A stretch of 64,000 nt of DNA. Origin: Aeromonas rivipollensis. GTDB lineage: Bacteria > Pseudomonadota > Gammaproteobacteria > Enterobacterales > Aeromonadaceae. Positions within the stretch are counted from its first letter, which is position 1; each line of letters opens with the position of its first letter. The stretch spans positions 1,422,501 to 1,486,500 of the forward strand of contig NZ_CP149130.1 in the NCBI RefSeq assembly GCF_037811135.1, written 5' to 3'. The notes below the pieces were generated by a model that saw only the letters and a program-made list of their open reading frames with translations, was not told the origin of the DNA and did no database searches. Shown here piece after piece: positions 19,261-29,278 of this stretch. The translations under genes and the position numbers were made by a program.

Positions 19261-21324
19261 TCATTCCCTCGCCAGTGCCTCGACCGGATCGAGCCGGGCC
19301 GCATTGCGGGCGGGCAGGTAACCAAACAGGATCCCGATGAGCGAGGAGCAACCGAAGGCCATCAGGATGGAGAAGAGCGAGAAGCGCATCTGGAAGCTCT
19401 CCACGAGCAGGGAGAAGATAAAACCGATGAAGATGGCCAGGCCGATGCCGAGCAGGCCCCCCAGCAGGCTGACCATCACAGCCTCGATCAGAAACTGTTG
19501 CAAGATGTCGGACTGGCGGGCGCCGACCGCGATGCGGATCCCTATTTCGCGGGTGCGCTCCACCACAGACACCAGCATGATGTTCATCACCCCGACCCCG
19601 CCGACGATGAGGGAGATCACCGCGATGGCGGAGACCAGCAGCGTCAGGGTGGCCGTGGTCTTCTCCACCGACTTGATGATGCTGTCGCTGCTGAAGGTGA
19701 AGAAATCCTTCACCCCGTGGCGCTGGGTCAGCAGTGCCACGGCGGCCTGCTCGGCCAGCGCGGGCTGGACCCCGTCCTTGACCCTTATGGTGATCTGGCT
19801 GAAGTGATTCTGGGAGATGAGGCGGCTCATCACGGCGCTGTAAGGCAGCCAGACATTGACCGACTGGCTGCTGGGACCAAAGCCGGTCTCCTGGGCCACC
19901 ACCCCGACGATGCGCACCGGCAGGGTGCCGACCAGTACCACCTGGCCGACGGGATCCGTCTTGCCAAGCAGGCTGGCGATGGTCTTGCCATCCACCACGG
20001 CCACCGCCGTCCGGCTGCGGATGTCCCGCTCATCGAGCAGGCGACCCTGGGTGAGGGTCATCCCCTTGACCCGGAAGAAGTCGCTGCCGACCCCTACCAC
20101 GCTGCCGCTGCTGGTCTTGTTGCGATAGCGCAGCTGGCCCGAGGTGGCGATCTGGGGGCTGGCCCCCTCCAGATAGGGCTGGCCGAGCAGGGCGTCGAGA
20201 TCCCGCTCGTTCAGGGTCTGGATGCTGGCGGCCTTCTCGTCACCCCAGTCCTTGCCGGGGAAGATGTCGATGGTATTGGTGCCCATGGCGTTGATGTCGT
20301 CGATCACCTTGGCGCGGGCCCCCTGGCCCAGCGCCACCACGCTGACCACGGCGGCGATGCCGATGATGATGCCGAGCATGGTGAGGAAGGTGCGCATGCG
20401 GTGGGCCAGCATGGCGTGCAGGGCCATGCGACCCGCCTCCCGGTAGCGATCCCAGCCCTGGCTGCTGCGCCTGGCTACGGAGGCTGTGGCGATCCGGCCC
20501 GGCGCCGGCTCGCGCGCTTCCTGCCCGGCGGCTGGTCGGGGGAGGTCGGAAGATACCTGATCGACAGCGGTCTGCGGGATCTGCTGGCTCTCTTCCATCC
20601 CCTGGGCCTTATTCGGGGAGATGACTGGGCTGGCCGCCGGTTGGCCGCTGTCTTCCACCACGCGTCCGTCCCGCAGGGTGATGATGCGATTGGCGTGGTT
20701 GGCCACCGCCATGTCGTGGGTCACCAGAATGATGGTGTGACCCTGTTCGTGCAGCTCCTTGAGGATGGCCATCACCTCCTTGCCGCTGTGGCTATCCAGC
20801 GCGCCGGTGGGCTCGTCTGCCAGGATCACCTCGCCGCCATTGGCCAGCGCCCGGGCTATGCTGACCCGCTGCTGCTGGCCGCCGGAGAGCTGGCCCGGCC
20901 TGTGGTGGCTGCGATCGCTCAAGCCGAGGCGGGTCAGCAGAGTACGGGCACGTATCTGGCGCTCGGGGCGGGATGTGCCGGCATAGATGGCGGGGATCTC
21001 CACGTTGGCGGCCGCATCCAGATGGGGCAGCAGATGGTAGCGCTGGAAGATGAAACCGAAGTGGTGGCAGCGCAGCCGCGCCAGGGCCAGGGCATCCAGG
21101 CCGGCGGTGTCCTGACCGCGAAACAGGTACTGGCCGCCGCTCGGGCGATCGAGACAGCCAAGCAGGTTCATCAGGGTGGATTTGCCGGAGCCGGAGGCAC
21201 CGACGATGGCCACCATCTCCCCCGCCGCTATGGTCAGATCCAGCGGGTGCAGCACAGTCACCTCGTGCTCCCCGCTCTGGTAGCGGCGCTCTATGCCCTT
21301 GAGCTGGATCAGGGGCTCGCTCAC
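19261..21324 (-). CDS. macB: MacB-type ABC exporter, fused ATPase and permease
   Basis: 687 residues. The N-terminal ATPase has Walker A GASGSGKS, signature [15 protein letters not shown], and Walker [15 protein letters not shown] long polar linker of about 60 residues rich in Pro, Gln and Ser follows, then one membrane helix, a large periplasmic domain, and three C-terminal helices with [16 protein letters not shown]. It drives macrolide, toxin or lipopeptide export with MacA and an outer-membrane channel. It overlaps macA by 4 bases, and its stop overlaps the first ATG of the channel gene. The cargo cannot be told from the sequence. Confidence 0.94.
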   Translation of the reverse strand: MSEPLIQLKGIERRYQSGEHEVTVLHPLDLTIAAGEMVAIVGASGSGKSTLMNLLGCLDRPSGGQYLFRGQDTAGLDALALARLRCHHFGFIFQRYHLLPHLDAAANVEIPAIYAGTSRPERQIRARTLLTRLGLSDRSHHRPGQLSGGQQQRVSIARALANGGEVILADEPTGALDSHSGKEVMAILKELHEQGHTIILVTHDMAVANHANRIITLRDGRVVEDSGQPAASPVISPNKAQGMEESQQIPQTAVDQVSSDLPRPAAGQEAREPAPGRIATASVARRSSQGWDRYREAGRMALHAMLAHRMRTFLTMLGIIIGIAAVVSVVALGQGARAKVIDDINAMGTNTIDIFPGKDWGDEKAASIQTLNERDLDALLGQPYLEGASPQIATSGQLRYRNKTSSGSVVGVGSDFFRVKGMTLTQGRLLDERDIRSRTAVAVVDGKTIASLLGKTDPVGQVVLVGTLPVRIVGVVAQETGFGPSSQSVNVWLPYSAVMSRLISQNHFSQITIRVKDGVQPALAEQAAVALLTQRHGVKDFFTFSSDSIIKSVEKTTATLTLLVSAIAVISLIVGGVGVMNIMLVSVVERTREIGIRIAVGARQSDILQQFLIEAVMVSLLGGLLGIGLAIFIGFIFSLLVESFQMRFSLFSILMAFGCSSLIGILFGYLPARNAARLDPVEALARE

Positions 21325-22484
21325 GGGACCATCTCCATCTCGTCGTTCTGGACGGGCTTGCCCTGCTCCAGTGTCACCTTGTCCTGCTCGTCGAGGCCGC
21401 TCACCACCTCTATCTTGATGTCATCCTTCATGCCGGTCTTGATGCGGCGAGTCTCTTTCTGCCCGTCCTCCTTGAGCAGGGAGACCTCATATTCGTTCTC
21501 CCCCAGCTTCTTGCCGAGGGCGGTATGGGGGATGGCCAATACCTGTTTGCGTTCGCCCAGCACTATGGTGACCTGGGTCGTCATGGCGACCCTCAGCTGA
21601 TGGTCGGGGTTGGGCACATCGAACAGGGCGTAGTAGTAGATGGCGGCATTGCTGGTGGTCGTGGTGTTGGCGCTCTGCTCGTTGATGTTGGTGGGGGCCA
21701 GCTCGACAGTGCGTAGGGTGCCGTGATAGCGGCGGTCCGGGTCTCCGATCAGGGTGAAGTAGACCGGCATGCCGGCCCTGACCTTGGTGACGTCCGCCTC
21801 CGAGATCTGCGCCTTGACCGTCATGGTGTCCAGGTTGGCGAGCTTGAGCAGGGTCGGGACCGTCTGGCTGGCGGCCAGGGTCTGCCCCTGGCGGGTCACT
21901 ATGCTGACGACGGTGCCATCCATGGGGGCCTGGATGCGGTTATAGCCGAGCTCCGTCTTGGTGCGCTCCACCTTGATCAGGGCGTTGTCGATGTCCGCCT
22001 GAGCGCTTTGCAACTCGGCCCGGGTGACGGCCAGCTGCGCCTCTGCACTCTCCAGATCGGCCCGGGAGCTCGCCTCCTGCCTGAACATCTGCTGCTGGCG
22101 GCGCCAGGCCAGCTCGTTCTGCTTGAGCTGCGCCTGCTTGATCTTGAGCTGGGCACGGCGGCTGGCCAGCTCGGCCTCGGCGGTCTTGAGGTTGTTCTGG
22201 GCTATCAGGGGATCTATCTCTGCCAGCAGATCCCCCTGTTTGACCTGTTGCCCGGCCTCCACCGCCAGATAGGTGACCTGACCCGAGACCTGGGCCCCCA
22301 CATCCACCTGCTCTATGGCCTGCAGGACGCCGCTGGCCAGCACCGTCTGCTCCACGTCCTGACGGGTCACGGTCGCAGTCAGCACCGGGTCCGGGGTCTT
22401 GCCGGGCCAGGCCAGCCAGACCACGAGGGCCAGCAGCGTCAGGGCGAACAGGGCGTACTTGCCTGGTTTTGGAAGAGTCTTCAT
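21321..22484 (-). CDS. macA: MacA-type periplasmic adaptor
   Basis: 387 residues. One N-terminal membrane anchor, then a split biotinyl-lipoyl domain (VDVGAQVSGQVTYL and GYNRIQAPMDGTVVS) around a long coiled-coil hairpin, then beta-barrel and membrane-proximal domains. It bridges MacB to the outer-membrane channel. A CAGGTGA ribosome site lies before the ATG. First gene of the operon. No Fur or other recognised site was found upstream. Confidence 0.94.
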   Translation of the reverse strand: MKTLPKPGKYALFALTLLALVVWLAWPGKTPDPVLTATVTRQDVEQTVLASGVLQAIEQVDVGAQVSGQVTYLAVEAGQQVKQGDLLAEIDPLIAQNNLKTAEAELASRRAQLKIKQAQLKQNELAWRRQQQMFRQEASSRADLESAEAQLAVTRAELQSAQADIDNALIKVERTKTELGYNRIQAPMDGTVVSIVTRQGQTLAASQTVPTLLKLANLDTMTVKAQISEADVTKVRAGMPVYFTLIGDPDRRYHGTLRTVELAPTNINEQSANTTTTSNAAIYYYALFDVPNPDHQLRVAMTTQVTIVLGERKQVLAIPHTALGKKLGENEYEVSLLKEDGQKETRRIKTGMKDDIKIEVVSGLDEQDKVTLEQGKPVQNDEMEMVP

Positions 22485-22697
22485 TTATCACCTGAACGAA
22501 ACGAGCGAAGGCGTGCAAGGGCGATATCCTGCAGCAAATGGCACTTAAAAAGAAGCGAGCAATGTGTAAGAAATCATGTAGATGAAGTTGTCAATTAAGG
22601 GAGGCGAGTGTCAGCCGGGGGAGGGAAGGCCAGACCTGCATGATGCCCGCAGGGGGCGGTGCAAGGGGCTTGGGAGGTCTACGAGGGGATAAATGCA

Positions 22698-22724
22698 GGA
22701 AGCCCGCTCGTTGAGCGGGCTTCC
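22698..22724 (-). terminator. Hairpin after the universal stress gene
   Basis: A perfect 12-base stem (GGAAGCCCGCTC and its complement) with a three-base loop. The T-run on the minus strand is weak. Confidence 0.6.
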
Positions 22725-22730
22725 GGGTAC

Positions 22731-23171
22731 TCAGCCGACGGCCTTGAGTTGCTCGGCATAGGGCTCGTGGCAGATCTGGATATCGACGGGCAGCTTGTAG
22801 ATGAGCAGGCGGGCCAGCGAACCCTCCATCCAGTGGTGGCGGCTGCCGACCAGCAGGAGCGAGGTCGAGTGGGAACTCAGCCACTGGCCCAGATCCCTGA
22901 CCACGTCATCGACCACCAGGCAGTGGTAATCCACCGGATGAGGCAGCAGGGTGATGAGTTCGCTGATGATGGCCTTGGCATCCAGCGTGCCCTGGGCGCT
23001 GCGCTCTTCCTCGGACAGCGACAGGCTCTTGCGGCGCACCTTGCTGCTGTGGGTCAGGTGCAGCAGGGTCAGGTCGCAGCCCAGCCCCTGTGCCAGGCGG
23101 CTCGCCTTGGCCAGCGTCTCCTGCTCGTAATCCTTGCCTTCCAGCAACAGCACTATGTTGGTGTGGGTCAT
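22731..23171 (-). CDS. Universal stress protein, UspA superfamily
   Basis: 146 residues with the alpha/beta fold pattern of Usp proteins: MTHTNIVLLLEG, then HL at about 38-39, and VGSRHHWMEGSLARLL near the C-terminus. The usual ATP-site G-2x-G-9x-G(S/T) is altered here (GSRHH then EGSLA), so nucleotide binding is uncertain. Single gene, ribosome site AGGAGA. Confidence 0.82.
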   Translation of the reverse strand: MTHTNIVLLLEGKDYEQETLAKASRLAQGLGCDLTLLHLTHSSKVRRKSLSLSEEERSAQGTLDAKAIISELITLLPHPVDYHCLVVDDVVRDLGQWLSSHSTSLLLVGSRHHWMEGSLARLLIYKLPVDIQICHEPYAEQLKAVG

Positions 23172-23554
23172 AAGCAGTTCTCCTTGGCATGGCGCGGGTC
23201 ACCGGGGACAAAGGAGCTGTCCCCTACCACAATGATCCCGCTCTGTATTGCATGGTACTCACTTGTCTGCGGGCGCCAGACGTCATCCTTTGTCGGTGAG
23301 GGCGCGCAATATCATCTTCGTTTACATCAGCATAACAGACGCAGTTGAACGGAGAATGAAGACATGCCGCCCATGACCCCCTTGATGGAGGAATGGCATG
23401 GGTAAATGGTCTATGGGCAGCATAGCTGTGGGATTTTTCTTGGATGAGCCTGGTGATCATGCTGCTCGCCAGGCTTCAAGCCAAGGTGCCGGGACCTGGT
23501 GCCGAAGGGCGGGCAATCTCAGTGGCGGTCGGGGGGCCGCCACTGTGACAGGGC
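23172..23554. other. Intergenic region, 383 bases
   Basis: The left part should hold the promoter of the universal stress gene. A perfect CAGTGGCGG/CCGCCACTG hairpin at 23520-23545 lies just past the pyrophosphatase stop and may end its transcript, without a T-run. A 72-codon plus-strand ORF at 23398 has a fair ribosome site but runs into ppaC on the other strand and was not called. Confidence 0.5.
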
Positions 23555-24448
23555 TTAGCGGGGCACTTTTGACAACTGCTGGGTCAACCAGGGAAGCCCC
23601 TCTTTCTTGCGGCTGAGGGCCCCCGCCAGCTGGACCGGCTCGGCGGGCAGTATGCCCCTGCTGGCAAAGTGGAGCTCACTGCTTCCCTTGGCCAGATCGG
23701 TCAGCATCAAGACATAGCCATCCAGCGAGTCCAGGGCCAGCCTCTGCGCCATGGCCTGATGCAGCTCCTCCATCCGGCTGTGGACCTGGCTAGGATCCAT
23801 CACGCAGATCTGGCTGACCATGAGGGAATGGCCCGCTATCTGGTAAGCCTTCTCGTCGGCCACGAGCAGCTCGCGCAGGGGGGTATCGCCCAACTGGGTG
23901 CGCCGCTCCAGCAGGGTCTGGGCAAAGGGGGCCAGGGCCAGATCGGCGATGGGCAGCAGCCGGTCGACCGCTAGCCTGTCCTCTGCGGTGGTGGTGGGGG
24001 AGGTGAAGTTGAAGGTATCGCTGATGATGGCCCCCAGCAACAACCTGGCCTGGGCGCGGGACAGATTGGCATGGCCCATCAGCTCCAGCAGCACGGTGGC
24101 ACTGCACCCGACCGCCCTGATCCAGGCATCGAGGGGGCCACGGGTGATGAGGGTGCCGATGCGGTGGTGATCGATGAGGCCCTGCACATCGGCCTCGGCC
24201 AGCCCCTCAGGTCCCTGCTCCAGTTCGCTGAAATCCACCAGAAAGACCGGCTTGTTGGCGATGCTGCCCGTCAGAACCGGGGGGGCCTCCACCCCTGCCG
24301 TCTCCAGGATGAAGCGGGTCTCGGCAATGGGGTCACCCAATGCATAGGCCTGGGCGGGGCGACCCTGACGGTTGAGCCAGTCGGCGGTGACCAGCGCGGT
24401 GCAGATGCTGTCGCTGTCGGGATTCTTGTGGCCAAAGACATGAAGCAT
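23555..24448 (-). CDS. ppaC: Manganese-dependent inorganic pyrophosphatase
   Basis: 297 residues, family II (DHH superfamily). The metal motif GHKNPDSDSI, the DHH motif in LIDHHRIGTL, and the C-terminal SRKK motif in ALSRKKEGLPWL are all present. It hydrolyses pyrophosphate in the cytosol. The ATG at 24448 starts right at the MLHVFGHKNPDSD core and has AGGAA upstream; an ATG 13 codons earlier was rejected. Single gene. Confidence 0.94.
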   Translation of the reverse strand: MLHVFGHKNPDSDSICTALVTADWLNRQGRPAQAYALGDPIAETRFILETAGVEAPPVLTGSIANKPVFLVDFSELEQGPEGLAEADVQGLIDHHRIGTLITRGPLDAWIRAVGCSATVLLELMGHANLSRAQARLLLGAIISDTFNFTSPTTTAEDRLAVDRLLPIADLALAPFAQTLLERRTQLGDTPLRELLVADEKAYQIAGHSLMVSQICVMDPSQVHSRMEELHQAMAQRLALDSLDGYVLMLTDLAKGSSELHFASRGILPAEPVQLAGALSRKKEGLPWLTQQLSKVPR

Positions 24449-24928
24449 GAGGCGGTTCCTGATGTGGGGTGATGGGCTCGGCCGCATGTCGCGGCGCCGG
24501 GCCAGAGAGGGTCATGGGGCCCGAGTTGGTTCCACTTTACTGTCTGGCGGTGATGGGGGCAAATCCGGCCAGGCTCTGGTTTCTGGCCTGGGGCATTGAG
24601 AGTCGAGAAGGGGAGGGCGCACCGCCGTCATTGACCAGGGCCGCTGGCGGCGGGTCCGGGGGATGGTTCGCCTTTCCGGGCAGGTTGCTTGAGAGGTTTG
24701 CTACTCGCTTATCCAGTCAGGTGGCCGAAGGCTTGATGGCTCGCCACTCAAGGCAGGCTGCCGGAGAGTGGTTACTCACCTCCCCGATCAGGCCACCGAA
24801 AAGGTTGATGATATGCCAGGACTGGTGCCGGGAGGCAGGTGACTCACTCCCGGTCAGGTTATCGAAGGGGCTGATGGGGCTCGCCGCCCTGGGGCGGCGA
24901 GGGGGGTCGATGGCTTGCCGCGCTGCCC
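24449..24928. other. Intergenic region, 480 bases, with diverged tandem repeats
   Basis: No supported gene. The right half is built from units of about 70 bases starting at 24703, 24774 and 24842 (listed separately). The left part must hold the ppaC promoter. Confidence 0.55.
24703..24888. repeat. Three diverged tandem units of about 70 bases
   Basis: Each unit begins ACTC[AG]C, then has a TC[AC]GG or GGTCAGGT core, a CGAA-GG--TGATG segment and a final TCGCC or TGCCA. Starts are spaced 71 and 68 bases. Identity is only partial, and a weaker copy may start at 24666. Confidence 0.5.
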
Positions 24929-26593
24929 TCAGGAGGCAAGCAGCTCGCGGGCGTTGGCCAGGGTGTTGTCGGTGATCTGATCCCCCCCCAGCAGACGGGC
25001 CAGCTCGTTGAGGCGGGCCCCCTGGTTGAGCGCCTGCATCTGGGTCTCCGTGGTCTTGCCGTCCGTGTGCTTGCTGACCACCATGTGCTGGTGGCCCTTG
25101 CCGGCCACCTGGGGCAGGTGGGTGACCACCATCACCTGGGTGGATTCGCCGAGCTGGCGAAGCAGACGGCCCACCACGGCTGCCGTCGGGCCGCTGATCC
25201 CCACGTCCACCTCGTCGAAAATCAGGGTGGGGGTGGAGATCTTGCGGGCGCTGATCACCACTATGGCGAGGCTGATGCGCGACAGCTCGCCGCCGGAGGC
25301 CACCTTGCCCAGCGGCTGTATGGGTTGCCCCGGGTTGGTGGTGACCATGAATTCCACTCGATCGATGCCGAGTGGCGACAGGCTGCTCTGGGCGTCGGGG
25401 CGCACCTCGATGGCGAAGCGGCCATCGGGCATCGCCAGCTCGTGCATGCTGGCGGTCACCTGGGTGGCCAGCTCCTGGGCATAGCGCTGACGGCTCTGGC
25501 TGAGCACCTCTGCCGCCTGGACAAAGGCCTGACGGGCCTCGGCCAGTTCATCCTCCATCCCCTCTAACCGCTCCTCATCGGAGTGGAGGCGGGCGAGATC
25601 GCTGGCCAGCTCCTGATGGTGCGACGGGAGATCCGCCGGCTTGACATGGTGCTTGCGGGCTAGGTTGATCGCCTTGGAGAGGCGGGCCTCCAGCTCGTTG
25701 AAACGCTCGGGATCCAGCTCCAGCAGATCCAGATAGCTGCGCAGCTCGCTGTGGCTCTCCTGCACCCCGATCAGGGCTTCGTTCAGCATGCCGAGCACGT
25801 TGCCAAGGCGGCTGTCCATGCCGGCCAGGGTCTCGGCCCTGTCCACCGCCACCTGCAGCAGGCCGGCTATGGTGGTCTCCTCGTTGTCATAGAGCAGGTC
25901 GAGGCAATAGCCGCACTCCTGCATCAGCTCGGTGCCGTTGGCGAGGCGCTGGTGCTCCTCTTCGATGGCCTCAAACTCCCCGGGTTGCAGGGCGAACTCG
26001 TCCAGCTCCTGCACCTGATACTCGATGAGCTGGCGACGGGCCTCCCGCTGCTGCTGCTCGGCCTTGAGGCGGTTGAGCTCGTTCTGCAGCTGGCGCCACT
26101 GCTGATAGTGCTGGCGCACCTCATCGAGCAGCAGGTGGTGACCGGCATAGCCGTCCAGCAGGGCGAGCTGATAGTCAGGCTTGAGCAGCAGCTGATGCGC
26201 GTGCTGGCCGTGAACGTTGACCAGCAACTGGCCCAGGCTCCTGAGCTGCACCAGGGGGACTGGGACGCCGTTGATGTAGCTGCGCGAGCGCCCCTCGGCG
26301 GAGAGTACCCGCCGAACTATGCACTCACCGTCGTTCTCCAGCTCGTTGGTGGCGAGCCAGGCGCGGGCGGCCGGGTTGCCGTCCAGCAGGAAACGGGCAC
26401 TGACTTCCGTCTTGTCGCTGCCCGGTCGCACCATGCTGGCTTCGGCCCGCTCGCCGAGGCAGAGGCCGAGGGCGTCGATGGCAATGGATTTGCCTGCCCC
26501 CGTCTCCCCTGTGATGCAGGTCATGCCGGATTGCAGATCGAGTTCGAGAAACTTGACGATGGCGAAGTTGTTGACGGTCAGCTGGGTCAGCAT
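24929..26593 (-). CDS. recN: DNA repair protein RecN
   Basis: 554 residues, SMC-like ATPase for double-strand-break repair. Walker A GETGAGKS at 29-36, a central coiled coil (about 150-370), then the signature region ASGGELSRISLAIVV and Walker B TLIFDEVDVGISG. Two LexA boxes lie 28-65 bases upstream, so it is in the SOS regulon. In many relatives nadK sits directly upstream; here a diguanylate cyclase gene on the other strand separates the two. Confidence 0.97.
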   Translation of the reverse strand: MLTQLTVNNFAIVKFLELDLQSGMTCITGETGAGKSIAIDALGLCLGERAEASMVRPGSDKTEVSARFLLDGNPAARAWLATNELENDGECIVRRVLSAEGRSRSYINGVPVPLVQLRSLGQLLVNVHGQHAHQLLLKPDYQLALLDGYAGHHLLLDEVRQHYQQWRQLQNELNRLKAEQQQREARRQLIEYQVQELDEFALQPGEFEAIEEEHQRLANGTELMQECGYCLDLLYDNEETTIAGLLQVAVDRAETLAGMDSRLGNVLGMLNEALIGVQESHSELRSYLDLLELDPERFNELEARLSKAINLARKHHVKPADLPSHHQELASDLARLHSDEERLEGMEDELAEARQAFVQAAEVLSQSRQRYAQELATQVTASMHELAMPDGRFAIEVRPDAQSSLSPLGIDRVEFMVTTNPGQPIQPLGKVASGGELSRISLAIVVISARKISTPTLIFDEVDVGISGPTAAVVGRLLRQLGESTQVMVVTHLPQVAGKGHQHMVVSKHTDGKTTETQMQALNQGARLNELARLLGGDQITDNTLANARELLAS

Positions 26594-26620
26594 GGTCTCA
26601 TCCTGTATGGGTCAACATTA

Positions 26621-26636
26621 CTGTGTATGTATCCAG
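26621..26636. promoter_or_regulatory. LexA box 1 of recN
   Basis: CTG-N10-CAG with a T/A-rich core (TGTATGTATC). Confidence 0.8.
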
Positions 26637-26642
26637 TATATA

Positions 26643-26658
26643 CTGGTCTTATATACAG
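26643..26658. promoter_or_regulatory. LexA box 2 of recN
   Basis: CTG-N10-CAG with core GTCTTATATA, 22 bases from box 1, so two helical turns apart. Confidence 0.85.
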
Positions 26659-26929
26659 TAAAGTGTGCGGAGCGGGATTTTTTGCCGGGCAAGGGGGTGA
26701 GGGGCTGTGCGAGGAGGTTACACAGGGAGAGACACTGAACCGTCATGGCATCCTATGGGGGATGTGTCCTTAGGGGCCAGGTGCGCGATCAGCCTGTATT
26801 GGTTCACCTTTATGGGGTCTTGTCGAGGCAGTGAACTTGTGGAGTCGGGGTGGCTGAGACACACTCGAGACAGGCATGGCTCGGGTTCAACGGGCAGGCC
26901 ACCATGCTCTTCACCAAGGATGCGTCTAG

Positions 26930-28090
26930 ATGATCCACACCCCGACCCTGTTGTTGATCTCCCTGGCAATCAATCTGATGTCGGCACTGCTCATGTTGTT
27001 CATCCATTTCTTGAAGCCTGGTCGGCGCAACTTCCTGTTCTGGTCCCTGTCGGCCTTCCTCTTCTCCCTCTCCATCTTGCTGCTCAGTCTGGGGATAGGA
27101 AGTGGTCATCCGGCCCTGGGGATAAGGGTCGGTGGCCTGGTCTCCCTCATGAGCATATTACTGTTGCTGGCCGGCTTTTATGCCCTCTATGGCCTGTCCT
27201 GGCGCCCCCGCGTCCTGTGGGGCGGGGTTGCCCTGCTGCTGCTTGCCTATCTGGGGCTGTCGAGCCATTTCGAGGTGCGCATGGTGCTGGCCCTGATGGA
27301 GTCTGTGGTCTACCTCTGGTGTGCTTGTCTCATCGTTTTCCTCAGCCGGCACCAGAAGCGGGTACTTCATGCCGTCGCCGTCATCTACCTGCTGCATTTC
27401 ACCATACTGCTGAGCCAGGGGTTGCTGCTCCTGCTGGGAGCCAATGGCCCCGTGAGTGAGGGAGACTGGCTGCTCGATGGGATCTTCTTCATGCACATGG
27501 TGCTGACCATAGGCTCGGTATTGCTGCTGCCCCTGGTGGCCTATGTGGAGGCGGAGCAGGCGCTGCTGGCCCTCTCGGAGCGGGATCCCCTCACCGGGGT
27601 GCTCAACCGGCGCGGCCTGTTCAGGCAGGGGGAGCGGGCGCGGCCAGGGCAGATGCGCTGCGTGGTGGTGCTCGACATCGATCACTTCAAGCGCGTCAAT
27701 GACCGATTTGGTCACGGTTGCGGTGATGAGGTGATCCGGTACGTGGCCAGGGTGCTGGTGGCCGAGACGCGCAAGGATGATCTGGTTGGGCGCATAGGTG
27801 GCGAGGAGTTCGCCATCATCATGGGAGGGGTGAACGGCCAGATGGCCCATGGCATCTGCGATCGGATCCGTCGCCAGATAGAGACTGGCTCCCGTCAGGG
27901 GGCCTGCCCGCCGTGCGAGGGGGTGACGGTCAGTGTGGGGGGCGTCTGCGCGGGCGCGGAGTCAGGGCTGGCGCACTTGCTGACGAAGGCCGACGAGGCC
28001 ATGTACAGGGTCAAGGCGGCGGGGCGAAATGGCGTGCATCTGCAGCTCGAGCCCGGACCGCTTCGGCTGGTTGAGGGCGGCGAGGGCTAG
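26930..28090 (+). CDS. Membrane diguanylate cyclase, GGEEF with I-site
   Basis: 386 residues. Residues 1-205 form about six or seven membrane helices with short loops and no recognised named sensor domain. The C-terminal GGDEF domain has GGEEF at 290-294, and RKDD at 281-284 lies five residues before it, the inhibitory RxxD site. Both active and product-inhibited behaviour for making c-di-GMP is thus expected. AAGGA lies upstream of the ATG. It is inserted between recN and nadK on the opposite strand. Confidence 0.9.
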   Translation: MIHTPTLLLISLAINLMSALLMLFIHFLKPGRRNFLFWSLSAFLFSLSILLLSLGIGSGHPALGIRVGGLVSLMSILLLLAGFYALYGLSWRPRVLWGGVALLLLAYLGLSSHFEVRMVLALMESVVYLWCACLIVFLSRHQKRVLHAVAVIYLLHFTILLSQGLLLLLGANGPVSEGDWLLDGIFFMHMVLTIGSVLLLPLVAYVEAEQALLALSERDPLTGVLNRRGLFRQGERARPGQMRCVVVLDIDHFKRVNDRFGHGCGDEVIRYVARVLVAETRKDDLVGRIGGEEFAIIMGGVNGQMAHGICDRIRRQIETGSRQGACPPCEGVTVSVGGVCAGAESGLAHLLTKADEAMYRVKAAGRNGVHLQLEPGPLRLVEGGEG

Positions 28091-28102
28091 CCCCTCGCCG
28101 CC
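28076..28102. terminator. Convergent hairpin between the diguanylate cyclase and nadK
   Basis: A perfect 11-base GGCGGCGAGGG/CCCTCGCCGCC stem spans the cyclase stop codon. It has no T-run on either side. Confidence 0.45.
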
Positions 28103-28129
28103 AGGCTTGCTGCGGCCCGGGCCCGCTGG

Positions 28130-29014
28130 CTAGAACAGCTTGCTGCCCCAGCCGAGCTTGTTGCGCAGCACGTGGAAGTAGCTGTAATCCAGCGGGTGCA
28201 CCAGATGCAGCTTGTGCTGGCTCTTCTTGATGAGGATCTCGTCCCCCGGGTGGACCGCCAGGGTCACCTGGCCGTCGCAGCTCACCTGCATGGCATCATC
28301 CTGATTGTCGGGGGAGACCAGCAGCCGTACCTCGCTGTCCGCGTCCAGTACGATGGGACGGCTGCTCAGGGTGTGCGGGAACATGGGCACCAGCGTGATG
28401 GCGTTGAGCTTGGGGGTGAGGATGGCGCCCCCCGCCGACAGGGAGTAGGCGGTGGAGCCGGTGGGGGTGGCCACTATGATGCCGTCCGAGCGCTGGCTGT
28501 ACATGAAGCTGCCATCGATATAGACCTCGAACTCGATCATGTGGGCTATCTTGCCCGGGTGCAGCACCGCCTCGTTGACCGCCAGGTTGCTCGACTTGCG
28601 CTCGCCGTGGCGATAGACGGCGGCCTCCAGCAGGAAGCGGTGCTCGCTCTTGAAGTGGCCGGACAGCACCTGCTCCAGGGGCAGCAGGTAATCCTGGGGG
28701 GAGAGATCGGTCAGGAAGCCGAGGTTGCCCCGGTTCACCCCTATCACCGCCACATCGAACCGGGACAGCACCCGGGCCGCCCCCAGCATGTTGCCGTCAC
28801 CGCCGACGACGATGGCCAGATCCGCCTGCTCACCGAGCTGCACCAGATCCATCACGTTGTCACCCAGCATGCCAAGGGTCTGGGCGACCCGGCTCTCCAG
28901 CAGCACCCGAAAACCGCGGGTACTCAGGTATTGATACAGGCCGCTGAGGGTCTGGTTGGCCCCTTCGTGGTGGGGCTTGCCGATGAGGGCAACGGTTTTG
29001 AACGGAGAATCCAT
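28130..29014 (-). CDS. nadK: NAD kinase
   Basis: 294 residues. It phosphorylates NAD to NADP in the cytosol. The [13 protein letters not shown] catalytic motif, the [10 protein letters not shown] substrate segment, and [13 protein letters not shown] with the C-terminal P-x-x-P-H-x-L-S region are all present. Divergent from grpE across 264 bases. The length matches E. coli NadK. Confidence 0.96.
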   Translation of the reverse strand: MDSPFKTVALIGKPHHEGANQTLSGLYQYLSTRGFRVLLESRVAQTLGMLGDNVMDLVQLGEQADLAIVVGGDGNMLGAARVLSRFDVAVIGVNRGNLGFLTDLSPQDYLLPLEQVLSGHFKSEHRFLLEAAVYRHGERKSSNLAVNEAVLHPGKIAHMIEFEVYIDGSFMYSQRSDGIIVATPTGSTAYSLSAGGAILTPKLNAITLVPMFPHTLSSRPIVLDADSEVRLLVSPDNQDDAMQVSCDGQVTLAVHPGDEILIKKSQHKLHLVHPLDYSYFHVLRNKLGWGSKLF

Positions 29015-29163
29015 AGGTTATCGGGTCTGGGGAAGTCTTGCGGGGAGTATACCGCGCTTTGCCGGGGATTTGTCTGTCTCCATGGCCCTTGGCGCAATCG
29101 GCCCCGAAAAGCGGCAAGCTGGCCGGCTGGCGGCAGGCATTGTGCCTGATATGGCCTTTTCCC

Positions 29164-29189
29164 CTTGAAAGCCGGGGCTGCGTCCCCAT
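29164..29189 (+). promoter_or_regulatory. Sigma-32 promoter of grpE
   Basis: CTTGAA and CCCCAT are separated by 14 bases, an exact match to the heat-shock consensus, about 90 bases before the grpE start. Confidence 0.9.
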
Positions 29190-29278
29190 AATAGCGCCAA
29201 CACAGGGTCCGTTGACGCGTGTCGCTTACCTGAACGTCAGCAACCCCTCATAAGTAACCCCTGAATATTGGAGATGTC

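Larger units (their letters stand above)
26594..26929. other. Intergenic region, 336 bases, with the recN SOS promoter
   Basis: It contains two LexA boxes. The remaining 270 bases up to the diguanylate cyclase start hold no supported gene. Confidence 0.55.

Noticed and set aside
23398..23616. Plus-strand ORF of 72 codons with a GGAGG ribosome site
   Set aside because: It runs 62 bases into ppaC on the other strand, crosses a perfect hairpin, and its Gly/Ala/Ser-rich product looks like G+C-rich noise.
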